Below, one piece after another: positions 16,729 to 25,967 of a stretch of 64,000 nucleotides of DNA (its first letter is position 1; every line of letters starts with the position of its first letter). The DNA comes from Mycobacterium paraterrae (GTDB lineage Bacteria > Actinomycetota > Actinomycetes > Mycobacteriales > Mycobacteriaceae). The position numbers were made by a program, and so were the translations under genes. The stretch is from positions 806,001 through 870,000 of the forward strand of contig NZ_CP092488.2 of assembly GCF_022430545.2 (NCBI RefSeq), read 5' to 3'. Below the pieces are notes generated by a model, which saw nothing but the letters and a program-made list of their open reading frames with translations, was not told the DNA's origin and did no database searches.

Positions 16729-18944
16729 CGTAGCCGGCCGTCGGACGTCCATTCGCTATAGCGCACCTCGCCGACCAACGTCGGCCGTACATACGTCACA
16801 CCCCTGGCGTCCTGCGTGGAAAGCCTCGCGTCGAAGGGTGATTCGTCGGTCTGCAGCGGCTCCAGCGTCTTCTTCAGACTGGCCAGGTCGCGTTCGGTGA
16901 AACCGGTGCCGACTCGGCCGGCGAAGTGCAGTCCGCCGGCGGCGGGAATGCCGACCAGCAACGAACCGATGCCGCTGGTGCGACCGCCCTCGCCGGCCCG
17001 CCAGCCGCCGATCACCACTTCCTGGGTATTCCAGTACTTGTCCTTGATCCACGATGCCGACCGGCGGCCCGGCTGATATGTCGAGTCGCGTTTCTTGGCG
17101 ATGACGCCTTCCCACTGCTGCTTGCGGGAGTACTCCAACGCCTCGGGCCCGTCGCCGGGAAGGAGATCGGGAACGATCAAACCACCGGCTGAGCCTAGCG
17201 TTTCCAACAGCTTTCGACGGTCCCGATACTTCGCCCGCAACAGCGAGCGACCGTCCAGATACAGCAGGTCGAAGGCACGGAACTCGACGCGGGTGGCGCG
17301 GGCCCGGTTCTGCATCTCCGAGAAGCTCGGCACCCCCGACGCATCAAGCGCGACGACCTCACCGTCGAATACGGCGTGATGGTCGGCGAGACCGGCTGCC
17401 AGTGAACGTAATTGAGGGAACTCCGCGGTGAGATCACGCCCACTACGGGACCGAAGCCGGATCTCACCGTGGTCGGCGTCGACCAGCAGCCGGTAGCCGT
17501 CCCACTTGCCTTCGAACGCCCACTGCGCCGCGGTGAGCTTCTCCACCGAGCCGTGGGTGGCCAGCATCGGCTTCAATTCGTCGAAGGCGAAGACGTGCTG
17601 GTCCTTCATCCGGTGCGCCAACCATTGGTTGCCGTTGGTTTGAATCAGCGCGTAACGACCCGAGATTCGCTGCCCGTGCAGCGTCACGATGACTTCGCCC
17701 TTCCCATCACCGTCTTGGCCGGGGTCGTTGAACTTCTCAGTGTCGTAGGTGCCGTAGTCCCAGATGATGACCTTCCCGCCGCCGTACTCGCCCTTCGGGA
17801 TCGTGCCCTCGAACGTTCCGTATTCCAGCGGATGGTCTTCGGTGTGGACCGCCAAATGGTTCACCGCGGTTGTCTCGGGAAGGTTCTTCGGCACGGCCCA
17901 GGACACCAGCACGCCGTCACGCTCGAGGCGGAAGTCGTAGTGCAGGCGGCGGGCGTGATGCTCTTGGATGACGAATGTGTTTCCCTGTCCGGCAGCAGGT
18001 TTGCTATTGGGCACCGGCTCCGGCGTCTTGCCGGCATCACGCATGCTGCGGTACTTGGTCAGCCGGTCGGGGAGGCGAACATCGGAGTCCAGCGGCTCCA
18101 ACAGGTCGCCGTCGCGTTCGACCCGCTCGAGCACTTCGTCGTAGCGGAGCTGGCGAAGCTTCTTGTCGTCCAACTCATCCCAGGTGCGCGGCGCGGCGAC
18201 GGTCGGATGGTCACGGCCGCGCAGCGAATAGGGGGCGATGGTCGTTTTCGCGCCGTTGTTCTGGCTCCAGTCGAGGAAGATCTTGCCCGCCCGCAGGCTC
18301 TTGGTCATCGTGGCGGTGACCAGCTTGGGCATCGTCTTCTCCAGTTGCAGCGCAATGCGTTTGGCCAGGACTGACGCGCCGCGACTACTTACCGGGTTGT
18401 CCAGCGGGCTGTAGAGGTGCAGCCCTTTACTGCCACTGGTGAGCGGAAACGTGGTCAGACCGATGTCGGTGAGCACATCGCGGACGGCGCGGGCCACGGT
18501 GGCAAGTTGCGCCATCGTCACGCCTTCGCCCGGGTCGAGGTCGAATACCAACCGGGTCGCCGGACCCGGCTTGAGTTCTTCACCTTTGCGGGTCCACTCC
18601 GCCTCGAAACGCCATTGCGGCACATGGACTTCCAGCGCGGCCTGCTGGGCGATCCACGCCAGGCCGTCGACGGTGTCGATGATCGGATAGGTCGTGGTAC
18701 CCGATCGATGGGTGATGCTGCCGCGCGGCAACCACTCCGGTGCCGATGCGGCCAACTGCTTTTCGAAGAACGACGACTGCTGAACGCCATTGGGCCAGCG
18801 CTTACGGGTCGCCGGTCGGCCTGCGATATGCGGCAGCATGAATTCTGAAACACGAACGTAATACTCGAAAATCTCGGCTTTGGTGGTGCCGTCAGCGGGG
18901 TATAGCACCTTGTCGGCGTTCGTCAAATTGACCCGCAGTGCCAT
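16668..18944 (-). CDS. ligD: ATP-dependent DNA ligase LigD (polymerase-phosphoesterase-ligase)
   Basis: 758 residues, close to the M. tuberculosis enzyme. The order is polymerase (about 1-290; TNADKVLYP, GRPATRKRWPNGV, VFDLDPGEGV), 3'-phosphoesterase (about 310-440; HHARRLHYDFRLE, IPKGEYGGGKV), then ligase (about 450-758) with the nucleotidyl Lys in FEGKWDGYR and DGEVVALD. It repairs double-strand breaks by end joining with Ku. The ATG at 18944 matches where the family begins (ALRVNLTNADK); upstream codons are open but unlike the family. It is divergent from the polyol cassette, with ku about 5 kb away on the other side. Confidence 0.93.
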   Translation of the reverse strand: MALRVNLTNADKVLYPADGTTKAEIFEYYVRVSEFMLPHIAGRPATRKRWPNGVQQSSFFEKQLAASAPEWLPRGSITHRSGTTTYPIIDTVDGLAWIAQQAALEVHVPQWRFEAEWTRKGEELKPGPATRLVFDLDPGEGVTMAQLATVARAVRDVLTDIGLTTFPLTSGSKGLHLYSPLDNPVSSRGASVLAKRIALQLEKTMPKLVTATMTKSLRAGKIFLDWSQNNGAKTTIAPYSLRGRDHPTVAAPRTWDELDDKKLRQLRYDEVLERVERDGDLLEPLDSDVRLPDRLTKYRSMRDAGKTPEPVPNSKPAAGQGNTFVIQEHHARRLHYDFRLERDGVLVSWAVPKNLPETTAVNHLAVHTEDHPLEYGTFEGTIPKGEYGGGKVIIWDYGTYDTEKFNDPGQDGDGKGEVIVTLHGQRISGRYALIQTNGNQWLAHRMKDQHVFAFDELKPMLATHGSVEKLTAAQWAFEGKWDGYRLLVDADHGEIRLRSRSGRDLTAEFPQLRSLAAGLADHHAVFDGEVVALDASGVPSFSEMQNRARATRVEFRAFDLLYLDGRSLLRAKYRDRRKLLETLGSAGGLIVPDLLPGDGPEALEYSRKQQWEGVIAKKRDSTYQPGRRSASWIKDKYWNTQEVVIGGWRAGEGGRTSGIGSLLVGIPAAGGLHFAGRVGTGFTERDLASLKKTLEPLQTDESPFDARLSTQDARGVTYVRPTLVGEVRYSEWTSDGRLRQPSWRGLRPDKQPGEVVKE

Positions 18945-19038
18945 GGTTGTCAATTTACGCCGCGAATCAATGGCCTCACCACGGATGATGCTCATTTGAT
19001 GCAGTTTTCGCGCGATCGGCCATCGTGACGAGTCCCAC

Positions 19039-19049
19039 TAAACGGTTTA
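19039..19049. promoter_or_regulatory. Short palindrome TAAACGGTTTA upstream of the polyol cassette
   Basis: TAAAC-G-GTTTA lies 32 bp before the first gene's ATG and is embedded in an A/T-rich patch between ligD and the cassette. AAAC-GTTT cores are typical of LacI-type sugar regulators, but no such gene is in the window, so the assignment is weak. Confidence 0.35.
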
Positions 19050-19080
19050 AGTTAAGCGCTGGCTGTGGACATAGTGGGTT

Positions 19081-20607
19081 ATGCGAAAAGTGATTCCATG
19101 GCGGCCAAGCGCCGGAGTTCCACTCAGCAACGACACTCTCGACACCATCCCCATGCGCGCTCAGGGAATCGAGATACCAACTTACGATCGATCTACCCTG
19201 CAACGCGGCGTCGTACACATCGGCGCCGGAAATTTTCATCGCGCGCATCAAGCCGTCTACTTCGACGACCTCGCGTGCAAGGGTGTTTCGAACAGTTGGG
19301 GAGTCACCGGGGTCAGTTTGCGCTCCCGCGACGTCAAGGACGTGTTGTCGGCGCAAGACGGGCTCTATACAGTCGTCGAGCGCGGCCACGACGGCGAGAC
19401 GGCCCGGGTGGTCGGGTCGATCGGCTCGGTGCACTACGCGCCCAACGACGGTGCCGCTGTACGCGCCGCGCTCGCCGATCCCCGCACCCGAGTAGTCAGC
19501 CTGACCATCACCGGCAACGGCTACTTTCTCGATCCGGCGACCCGGGAGTTCGACACCACCCATCCCGACGTGCGGGCCGACCTGACCAGCTCGGGTCCCT
19601 ATGTCACCGCGTGGGGCTATCTGGCCGAGGCACTGGCGCTGCGCCGGCGCGCCGGCACCGCGCCCTTCACTGTGCTTTGCTGCGACAACATTGCCGACAA
19701 CACCCAGGCGGCGCGCACGGCGCTGGTCTCGTTCGCCGCGCTCAAAGATCCCCACCTGGCCCGTTGGATCGACACCCATGTCGCGTTCCCTTCGACCATG
19801 GTCGACCGGATCACCCCGCAGACCTCCGAAGACGAGGTCGAGTTCGTCCGCAAGGCCTTCGGCATCGCCGACAAGTGGCCGGTTCTCACCGAACCGCACA
19901 GCCAATGGGTGATCGAGGACAATTTCTGCGACGGTCGTCCCCCGCTGGAGGAGGTCGGTGCTCAATTCGTCACCGACGTCAGGGACCACAAGTTGATCAA
20001 GACCCGGATGCTGAACGGCACGCACATCGCGATGTCGTGCCTGGCGATGCTGGCCGGGTACCGGCGAACCGACGAGGCGATGCGTAATAAGGCCCTCTAC
20101 GCGTTTACCGAGCAGTTACTCCGCGACGAGATCCAACCGTTGCTGCCGCCGGTACCCGGAATGAACACCGCCGAGTACCGGCACTCGCTGCTCGTGCGGC
20201 TCAGCAACCCGCAAATGCCCGACCAGCTGTCGCGGCTGGCCCGGCGGGGTTCGGAGAAGATCGCGTCGTTCCTGCTGCCATCGCTGCGCGAGGCGATCGA
20301 GCAGCACCGTCCGCACACTCTGCTGATGGTGGCCCTCGCCGGGTGGATCCGCTATCTGCGGGGCTACGACTGCGCGGGACGCGTGATCAATGTCGACGAC
20401 CCGGAGAAGGATCTGCTGACCAAGCTCGCGACGATGGGTGGCAACAATCCCGAGCCTGTGCTGCGTCATGAGGTCTTCGCCGAACTTCGGACGATTCCTG
20501 GATTTACCCACCGCCTGCACGCGATGATCAGTGACATCGACGAGTTGGGTGTCGTTCCCACGCTGCACCGGGCGTTGCGGGACGAGGCGCGGGAGTTGGT
20601 GTCGTAG
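19081..20607 (+). CDS. Mannitol dehydrogenase-family polyol oxidoreductase
   Basis: 508 residues, long-chain polyol dehydrogenase fold. The NAD-binding start VVHIGAGNFHRAHQA, LTITGNGY, FPSTMVDRITP and the catalytic-lysine region LIKTRMLNGTHIA are visible. The family oxidises mannitol or related polyols to ketoses (or uronates in reverse) with NAD(P). The exact substrate is unclear. It is the first gene of a four-gene run. The N-terminal about 25 residues precede the domain, so an internal start is possible. A second family member lies at 21498. Confidence 0.85.
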   Translation: MRKVIPWRPSAGVPLSNDTLDTIPMRAQGIEIPTYDRSTLQRGVVHIGAGNFHRAHQAVYFDDLACKGVSNSWGVTGVSLRSRDVKDVLSAQDGLYTVVERGHDGETARVVGSIGSVHYAPNDGAAVRAALADPRTRVVSLTITGNGYFLDPATREFDTTHPDVRADLTSSGPYVTAWGYLAEALALRRRAGTAPFTVLCCDNIADNTQAARTALVSFAALKDPHLARWIDTHVAFPSTMVDRITPQTSEDEVEFVRKAFGIADKWPVLTEPHSQWVIEDNFCDGRPPLEEVGAQFVTDVRDHKLIKTRMLNGTHIAMSCLAMLAGYRRTDEAMRNKALYAFTEQLLRDEIQPLLPPVPGMNTAEYRHSLLVRLSNPQMPDQLSRLARRGSEKIASFLLPSLREAIEQHRPHTLLMVALAGWIRYLRGYDCAGRVINVDDPEKDLLTKLATMGGNNPEPVLRHEVFAELRTIPGFTHRLHAMISDIDELGVVPTLHRALRDEARELVS

Positions 20608-21465
20608 ATGAGCCGGCCCCTCGAATTCGTGCGCCCCTTCGACCCGTCGAGCATCACCACGCTGCTCCTCGATGCCGACGACAACCTCTTTCCCTCCGAG
20701 TCCCCGGCATTCGACGCCTCCGCAGTGGTGACCACGCAGTTTCTGGCCAGGTTCGGCGTCGACTCGCCGCTCAGCGGCGACCAGCTGCGAAAGAAGGCTG
20801 TGGGTAAGAACTTCCGCAGCACCGCAACCGATCTGGCGGTGCTGAGTGGGATTCCTTTCGACAAAACGCTCGCCGACGGCAAACCCGAGGCGCGGGTGGC
20901 TTCCGACAGTGAACTCGCCGACGGTCACGCGCTCACCGCCGCCGAACTCGAAACTTGGGTTCGCCGAGAGCGTGAGCAGGTGACCGCTCACCTGGCAGTG
21001 ACACTCACCCCCGACCCGGAAGTGCTTGAACCACTTCAAGATCTATCGACGCGCTTCGCCATGGCCGCGGTCAGCTCGAGCGCCCTCGCCCGGCTGAAAG
21101 CGTCCTTCACCGCCGCCGGACTCGACGACCTCATACCCGAGGCGGTGCGATTCAGCGCGGAAGACTCGCTGCCGGTACCGACCAGCAAGCCCGACCCCGC
21201 GGTATACCTCGAAGCCGGCCGGGTGCTGGAAGTCGACGGGCCGCACGGATTGGCCGTAGAGGACTCGGTCCCCGGTGTGAAGTCCGCTGTGGCCGCCGGC
21301 TATCACGCCATCGGTAACGTCATGTTCGTGCCCGCCGACGAACGTCAGAGCCGCATCAGGGAATTGATCGACGCCGGTGCTATCGCCGTCACGGACTCGT
21401 GGCGAGCACTCGCCGATGCGTTGATCGTGACAGCTGTGACGAGCGGGGGGTCCGCACTCACGTAG
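20608..21465 (+). CDS. HAD-superfamily hydrolase (phosphatase)
   Basis: 285 residues. HAD motif I is LDADDNLFP (nucleophile Asp in D-A-D), motif II the Ser run AAVSSSALARL, motif III Lys in TSKPDPAVY, motif IV the acidic pair in AVEDSVPGV. A helical cap lies between motifs I and II. The ATG directly follows the stop of the upstream dehydrogenase with no gap, so they are coupled. It could dephosphorylate a sugar- or polyol-phosphate in this cassette; the substrate is inference. Confidence 0.8.
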   Translation: MSRPLEFVRPFDPSSITTLLLDADDNLFPSESPAFDASAVVTTQFLARFGVDSPLSGDQLRKKAVGKNFRSTATDLAVLSGIPFDKTLADGKPEARVASDSELADGHALTAAELETWVRREREQVTAHLAVTLTPDPEVLEPLQDLSTRFAMAAVSSSALARLKASFTAAGLDDLIPEAVRFSAEDSLPVPTSKPDPAVYLEAGRVLEVDGPHGLAVEDSVPGVKSAVAAGYHAIGNVMFVPADERQSRIRELIDAGAIAVTDSWRALADALIVTAVTSGGSALT

Positions 21466-21497
21466 GGATCACCACCGGTGAAAGGAGTTGTGCAGCC

Positions 21498-22907
21498 GTG
21501 GCTGACGCAGTGACCCTGAATAATTCAGCGCTCAAGGATTTACCGATCGACGCTCCAAGGTACGACCGCGGCGATGTCAGCGTCGGCATCGCTCACATCG
21601 GTGCCGGGCACTTCCACCGCGCGCATCAAGCCGCGTACATCAACCTGTTGCTGCAGCAAGGCCTGGCCAAGGACTGGGGTATCTGCGGCATCGGCGTGAT
21701 GCCCGCCGACTGGACCATGCGCGACGTATTGACTGGCCAGGACGGCCTTTACACGCTGATCTTGGAGCACCCCGACGGCACGCGGGGCGCTCAGGTGATC
21801 GGTTCGATCATCGACTACCGCTATGCCCCCGATGATCCGGAATCCGCCCTGGAGATGCTGGCCGCGCCGACGACACGCATCATCTCGCTGACCATCACCG
21901 AGGGCGGATACCGCGATCCGGACGGTCCCGCGTTTGCATTGATCACCGAGGCTCTGGCCAGGCGCCGCGCGCGCGGCATTCCCGCGCCGACCATCGTGTC
22001 CTGCGACAACATCGAGGGCAACGGTGACGTTGCCAGACGGACCGTGCTGGCCGGCGCCGAACGGGTCGATCCCGAACTTGCCGAGTGGATCGGCGCCCAC
22101 GCCGAGTTCCCGAACTCGATGGTCGACCGCATCACTCCGGCAACGACTTTGGAGATGGCCGCCGAAGTGCGACGGGACTTCGGCGTCGACGACCGCTGGC
22201 CGGTGGTGGCCGAGCCGTTCAGCGCATGGGTGATCGAAGATACGTTCGCCGATGGTCGACCGCCGCTGGAGAAGGCGGGCGTCCTGGTGGTCGACGACGT
22301 GCGGCCGTACGAGTTGATGAAGCTGCGCATGCTCAATGCCGGACACCAGTGCCTGTGCTACTTCGCCCACCTGTGCGGCTTCGAGTTCGTTCACGACGCG
22401 GCCCAGGATCCGTTGTTTGCCAAGTATTTACGGGCTTACTTCGACAACGAGGCGATTCCGACCCTGCCGCCGGTGCCCGGCATCGATTTGCACGAGTTCG
22501 GCAGCACGCTGGTCGACCGGTTCGCCAACCCCGCGGTGCGTGACACCGTCGCGCGGATCTGCGCCTATTCATCCGACCGCATCCCGAAATTCCTGTTCCC
22601 GGTCATCTGCGACAACCTGGCCAACGACGGTCCGGTGGCGATGGCCTCTGCGGCGGTGGCCAGTTGGGCGCGCTACGCCGAAGGCGTCGACGAGTGGGGC
22701 GAGCCCTACGAGGTGCTCGATCGACTGGCCGACGCGCTGGTGCCGATCGCGCGGTCGCAGCATCAGAACCCGAACGCGTTTATCGAGATCACAGCTGTCT
22801 TCGCGGACCTAGCTCATCAGCACCGATTCGTCGAGGCGTACCGCTGGGCGCTGGACTCGTTGCACACCAAAGGTGCTCGCGCGACCTTGGAGGCGTTGCT
22901 GCAGTGA
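21498..22907 (+). CDS. Second mannitol dehydrogenase-family oxidoreductase
   Basis: 469 residues, same family as the gene at 19081 but clearly diverged: AHIGAGHFHRAHQAAY, LTITEGGYRDP, FPNSMVDRITPAT, YELMKLRMLNAGHQ. The GTG at 21498 has a strong AAAGGAG ribosome-binding site; earlier in-frame codons overlap the HAD gene. Two paralogues in one operon suggest different polyol substrates or directions. The stop overlaps the kinase start (GTGA). Confidence 0.85.
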   Translation: MADAVTLNNSALKDLPIDAPRYDRGDVSVGIAHIGAGHFHRAHQAAYINLLLQQGLAKDWGICGIGVMPADWTMRDVLTGQDGLYTLILEHPDGTRGAQVIGSIIDYRYAPDDPESALEMLAAPTTRIISLTITEGGYRDPDGPAFALITEALARRRARGIPAPTIVSCDNIEGNGDVARRTVLAGAERVDPELAEWIGAHAEFPNSMVDRITPATTLEMAAEVRRDFGVDDRWPVVAEPFSAWVIEDTFADGRPPLEKAGVLVVDDVRPYELMKLRMLNAGHQCLCYFAHLCGFEFVHDAAQDPLFAKYLRAYFDNEAIPTLPPVPGIDLHEFGSTLVDRFANPAVRDTVARICAYSSDRIPKFLFPVICDNLANDGPVAMASAAVASWARYAEGVDEWGEPYEVLDRLADALVPIARSQHQNPNAFIEITAVFADLAHQHRFVEAYRWALDSLHTKGARATLEALLQ

Positions 22908-23830
22908 GCCGCGGGCTGGTGATCGGCGAAGCGCTGATCGACATCGTCCAGGATGGCCGTCGGGTTGTCGGCGAGCACGTCGGTGGGAGTCCACTCAACG
23001 TGGCGGTCGGTTTGGCGCGGCTGGGCCGTGACGTCGATTTCCTCACCCACATCGGCGACGACGCCTACGGCCGTCGCATCGCGGAGTATGTCAAAGCCTC
23101 TGGGGCGCAGCTGGTTTCGGGTAGCAACACCGCGGACCGAACGACGACGGCACGCGCAACGGTGGCCGCCGACGGCTCAGCAAGCTACGAATTCGACCTG
23201 GACTGGCAACTATCCGCGACGCCACCGGTGGTGCCGCCGCTCGTCGTGCACACCGGATCGATTGCCGCAGTGCACGACCCGGGTGCTCTGGCCGTTGCGG
23301 CGCTCGTCGACACCTACCGGGTATCGGCGACCGTCAGCTTCGATCCGAACGTGCGGCCGTCGCTGATCGTCGACCGTGACCTGGCCCGCGGGCGCATCGA
23401 GCATCTCGTCGAGCGCAGCGACATCGTCAAGGTCAGCGAGGAAGACCTGTGCTGGCTGGATCCGAAGCGTAAGCCGGAAGACATCGCCCAGGCCTGGCAG
23501 TCGACGGGTCCCGCAATCGTCGCGGTGACGATGGCGGATCAGGGTGCCCAGGCCGTCTGCGCGGCCGGGATGGTGCGCGTGCCGGCGCGTTCGGCGCAGG
23601 TCGTCGACACCGTCGGAGCCGGCGACTCGTTCATGGTCGGCCTGCTCGACGCGCTGTGGGAGCAAGGCCTGCTGGGCGCCGATCGACGACCGGCGCTCGG
23701 CGGCGTGGATCTCGAGACGCTGACCGAGGCGCTGGAGGCCGGCAGCGCGGCGGCCGCGGTGACCGTCGGCCGCGCCGGGGCTGACCTGCCAGATCGGGAA
23801 GCATTGGCCGCCGCGGCGCAGCAGCGATAG
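22904..23830 (+). CDS. PfkB-family carbohydrate kinase (fructokinase-like)
   Basis: 308 residues. N-terminal VIGEALIDIV and HVGGSPLNVAVGLARLG match the sugar-binding region. VVDTVGAGDSFMVGLL contains the catalytic Asp and anion-hole signature of PfkB kinases. It probably phosphorylates the ketose made by the two dehydrogenases, for example fructose to fructose-6-phosphate. The GTG start overlaps the previous stop. It ends 37 bp before ku. Confidence 0.85.
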   Translation: MSRGLVIGEALIDIVQDGRRVVGEHVGGSPLNVAVGLARLGRDVDFLTHIGDDAYGRRIAEYVKASGAQLVSGSNTADRTTTARATVAADGSASYEFDLDWQLSATPPVVPPLVVHTGSIAAVHDPGALAVAALVDTYRVSATVSFDPNVRPSLIVDRDLARGRIEHLVERSDIVKVSEEDLCWLDPKRKPEDIAQAWQSTGPAIVAVTMADQGAQAVCAAGMVRVPARSAQVVDTVGAGDSFMVGLLDALWEQGLLGADRRPALGGVDLETLTEALEAGSAAAAVTVGRAGADLPDREALAAAAQQR

Positions 23831-23867
23831 AGGCGTATCCGCGCGTCGGTGTGGGCATACTGGCAGC

Positions 23868-24785
23868 ATGCGTTCGATCTGGAAGGGTTCGATCTCGTTC
23901 GGGCTGGTCAACGTCCCGGTCAAGGTCTACAGCGCGACCCAGGACCACGACATCAAGTTCCACCAGGTGCATGCCAAGGACAACGGCCGCATCCGGTACA
24001 AGCGGGTGTGCGAGGTCGACGGCGAGGTCGTCGAATACCGGGATATCGCGCGGGCCTACGAATCCGACGACGGCCAGATGGTGATCATCACCGACGACGA
24101 CATCGCGACGCTGCCCGAGGAGCGCAGCCGCGAGATCGAAGTGCTGGAGTTCGTCCCGGCCAGCGAACTCGACCCGATGATGTACGACAAGAGCTACTTC
24201 CTCGAGCCGGACGGTAAGTCGACGAAATCCTATGTGCTGCTGGCCAAGACGTTAGCCGAGACCGACCGGGTGGCGATTGTCCACTTTGCGCTGCGCAACA
24301 AGACCCGGCTTGCGGCGTTGCGGGTCAAGGACTTCAGCAAGCGTGAAGTGATGGTGATCCACACGCTGTTGTGGCCCGACGAGATCCGCGACCCCGACTT
24401 TCCGGTGCTCGACAAAAAGGTCGAGGTGAAACCCGCCGAGCTGAAGATGGCCGGCCAGGTCGTCGAGTCGATGGCCGACGACTTCGACCCCGACCGCTAC
24501 CACGACGATTATCAGGAACAGCTGCAGGAGCTGGTCACCGCGAAACTCGAAGGCGGCGAGGCCTTCACCACCGAAGAACAACCCAAGGAACTCGACGAGA
24601 CCGAAGACGTCTCGGACCTGTTGGCCAAACTGGAAGCCAGCGTCAAGGCGCGCTCGGAGAAAGCCCCGGCCAAGAAAGCGCCGGCGAAGAAGACCGCAGC
24701 CAAGAAGGCGCCGGCGAAGAACACCGCCGCGAATAAGGCTGCGGCCAAAAAGGCGCCCGCCAAGAAAGCCGCCGCCAAGCGTTAG
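23868..24785 (+). CDS. ku: Non-homologous end-joining protein Ku with lysine-rich tail
   Basis: 305 residues. The Ku core starts at MRSIWKGSISFGLVNVPVK and runs to about 260. The homodimer binds DNA ends and recruits LigD. The last about 45 residues are low-complexity repeats of AKKAPAKK type, a basic DNA-binding tail. M. tuberculosis Ku lacks such a tail, while some environmental mycobacteria have one (recalled). In M. tuberculosis ku and ligD are neighbours; here a polyol cassette separates them, but the divergent orientation is kept. Confidence 0.93.
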   Translation: MRSIWKGSISFGLVNVPVKVYSATQDHDIKFHQVHAKDNGRIRYKRVCEVDGEVVEYRDIARAYESDDGQMVIITDDDIATLPEERSREIEVLEFVPASELDPMMYDKSYFLEPDGKSTKSYVLLAKTLAETDRVAIVHFALRNKTRLAALRVKDFSKREVMVIHTLLWPDEIRDPDFPVLDKKVEVKPAELKMAGQVVESMADDFDPDRYHDDYQEQLQELVTAKLEGGEAFTTEEQPKELDETEDVSDLLAKLEASVKARSEKAPAKKAPAKKTAAKKAPAKNTAANKAAAKKAPAKKAAAKR

Positions 24786-24786
24786 A

Positions 24787-24800
24787 CCGCCGAACGGCGG
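24787..24800. terminator. Short GC hairpin after ku
   Basis: CCGCC-GAAC-GGCGG forms a 5-bp stem two bases after the ku stop. It has no T-tract, as is common for mycobacteria, so terminator function is only possible. Confidence 0.3.
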
Positions 24801-24892
24801 AATCTGTTCAGTTTCACCGCGAGCGTCCGGTAGCCGGCGGTATGGTCGGCGACTAGTGCGGCATTCGAGGCCGCGTGCAGGAAGAACTCCAC

Positions 24893-25135
24893 ATGGGTCG
24901 CATCCAGATAACAGGACTCGCAATCGCGGCGACCGCCGCGATGTACTGCACTCTCGCCCTGGCTCCGGCTGCGCACGCAGATCCGCCCATTTGCGGAACC
25001 CCGGACCGACCATGCGCCGGTCCCAGCCCGCTGACCCCCGAACAGCAGTGCGCACTCACCGCGTGGCGCACGATGATGCCCTGCAACTGGCTCGGTCAGC
25101 AGGTGCCGCAGGGTACCCCAGGAAGCTGGGGTTGA
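24893..25135 (+). CDS. Small secreted protein of unknown function
   Basis: 80 residues with a signal peptide (hydrophobic LAIAATAAMYCTLALAP, cleavage after AHA near residue 30). A short Pro/Cys-containing mature part follows (DPPICGTPDRPCAGP, CALTAWRTMMPCNWLG). Four Cys residues in the mature part could form two disulphides. The ATG at 24893 has an AGGAAG ribosome-binding site 8 nt upstream. Only its export is predictable. Confidence 0.6.
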   Translation: MGRIQITGLAIAATAAMYCTLALAPAAHADPPICGTPDRPCAGPSPLTPEQQCALTAWRTMMPCNWLGQQVPQGTPGSWG

Positions 25136-25173
25136 GCGTAAACCGCTGAGGCATAGCAACTTTGGGAGGTGCA

Positions 25174-25593
25174 ATGACGCCATCGACCGGCTATCGCCTA
25201 CTCCGGATCGCCCTCGCCTTCTTCGGCACGGTGATGCTACTGCTCTACCCGCTGGCCGTGGTGTGGCCGTCGGGATGGGCATGGCACCACGGTGCGCCAT
25301 ACGAGTCCGACTATTTCATGATGATCGTCGGCCTGTACGCGACGCTGGGAGTGTTTGTCTGGAACGCGGCGCGCCGACCGGAGGACAACATCAGCCTCAT
25401 CTGGTTCACCGTCTGGTCCAGCGTGGTGCACGCCGTGGTGATGGCGGTCGAGTCGCTGAGCAACGAGCATCACCGGGGGCACCTGTGGGGCGATGTGCCA
25501 GCATTGCTGCTGGCCGCGATCGTGCTGGCGGTCTTGGTTCGCGCGTCGGGTATCGGCGGAGCGGGTGACCGATTGCCGCGCGAAGTGACGTGA
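25174..25593 (+). CDS. DUF6632-like four-helix membrane protein
   Basis: 139 residues with four predicted membrane segments (ALAFFGTVMLLLYPLAVVW; MMIVGLYATLGVFVW; LIWFTVWSSVVHAVVMAV; ALLLAAIVLAVLV). HLWGDVPAL before the last helix and the YATLGVF segment fit DUF6632 (recognised by pattern). The ATG at 25174 follows a GGGAGG ribosome-binding site. The function is unknown. Confidence 0.65.
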   Translation: MTPSTGYRLLRIALAFFGTVMLLLYPLAVVWPSGWAWHHGAPYESDYFMMIVGLYATLGVFVWNAARRPEDNISLIWFTVWSSVVHAVVMAVESLSNEHHRGHLWGDVPALLLAAIVLAVLVRASGIGGAGDRLPREVT

Positions 25594-25612
25594 TTTGCAT
25601 TAGCGTTATCGC

Positions 25613-25954
25613 ATGGAAGTCCGATGTACCAGGTGGGCTGCGCCGCTGTTCGCGGTCGCGGTCATGTGCGCTGCGCCCGCGTCGGCCGATGCCACCGATG
25701 ACGCGGTGGTCGCGGCGCTGGCCAAACGCAACATCGTCATCACCGACGACAATCGCGGCACGATGTTATCCGAGGCTCACATGGTGTGCGATGGCCTCGA
25801 CAAGCACTACAACACAAGCGCTTTGGCCATGAAGCTGGTCGGGGACACCGATCTGAACTTCAGCCAATCCAGCTACTTCATCGGTGTGGCCGTATCGGCC
25901 TATTGCCCTCAGTACAAGGGGTCCAGTCCAGTATCCCGCGACACCGCGGGGTAA
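25613..25954 (+). CDS. DUF732 secreted protein
   Basis: 113 residues. It has an N-terminal signal peptide, then the DUF732 pattern: an AALAKRNIVIT helix, a Cys in HMVCDGLDKHYN, FSQSSYFIGVAVSAYCPQY with the second Cys. The two Cys residues probably form a disulphide. These are common mycobacterial exported proteins of unknown role. It is convergent with the HNH/DUF222 gene. Confidence 0.75.
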   Translation: MEVRCTRWAAPLFAVAVMCAAPASADATDDAVVAALAKRNIVITDDNRGTMLSEAHMVCDGLDKHYNTSALAMKLVGDTDLNFSQSSYFIGVAVSAYCPQYKGSSPVSRDTAG

Positions 25955-25967
25955 TCGTCGCGTCGCC

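Noticed and set aside
24782..25300. 172-residue minus-strand open frame after ku
   Set aside because: It overlaps two plausible plus-strand genes and has no domain, signal peptide or ribosome-binding site.
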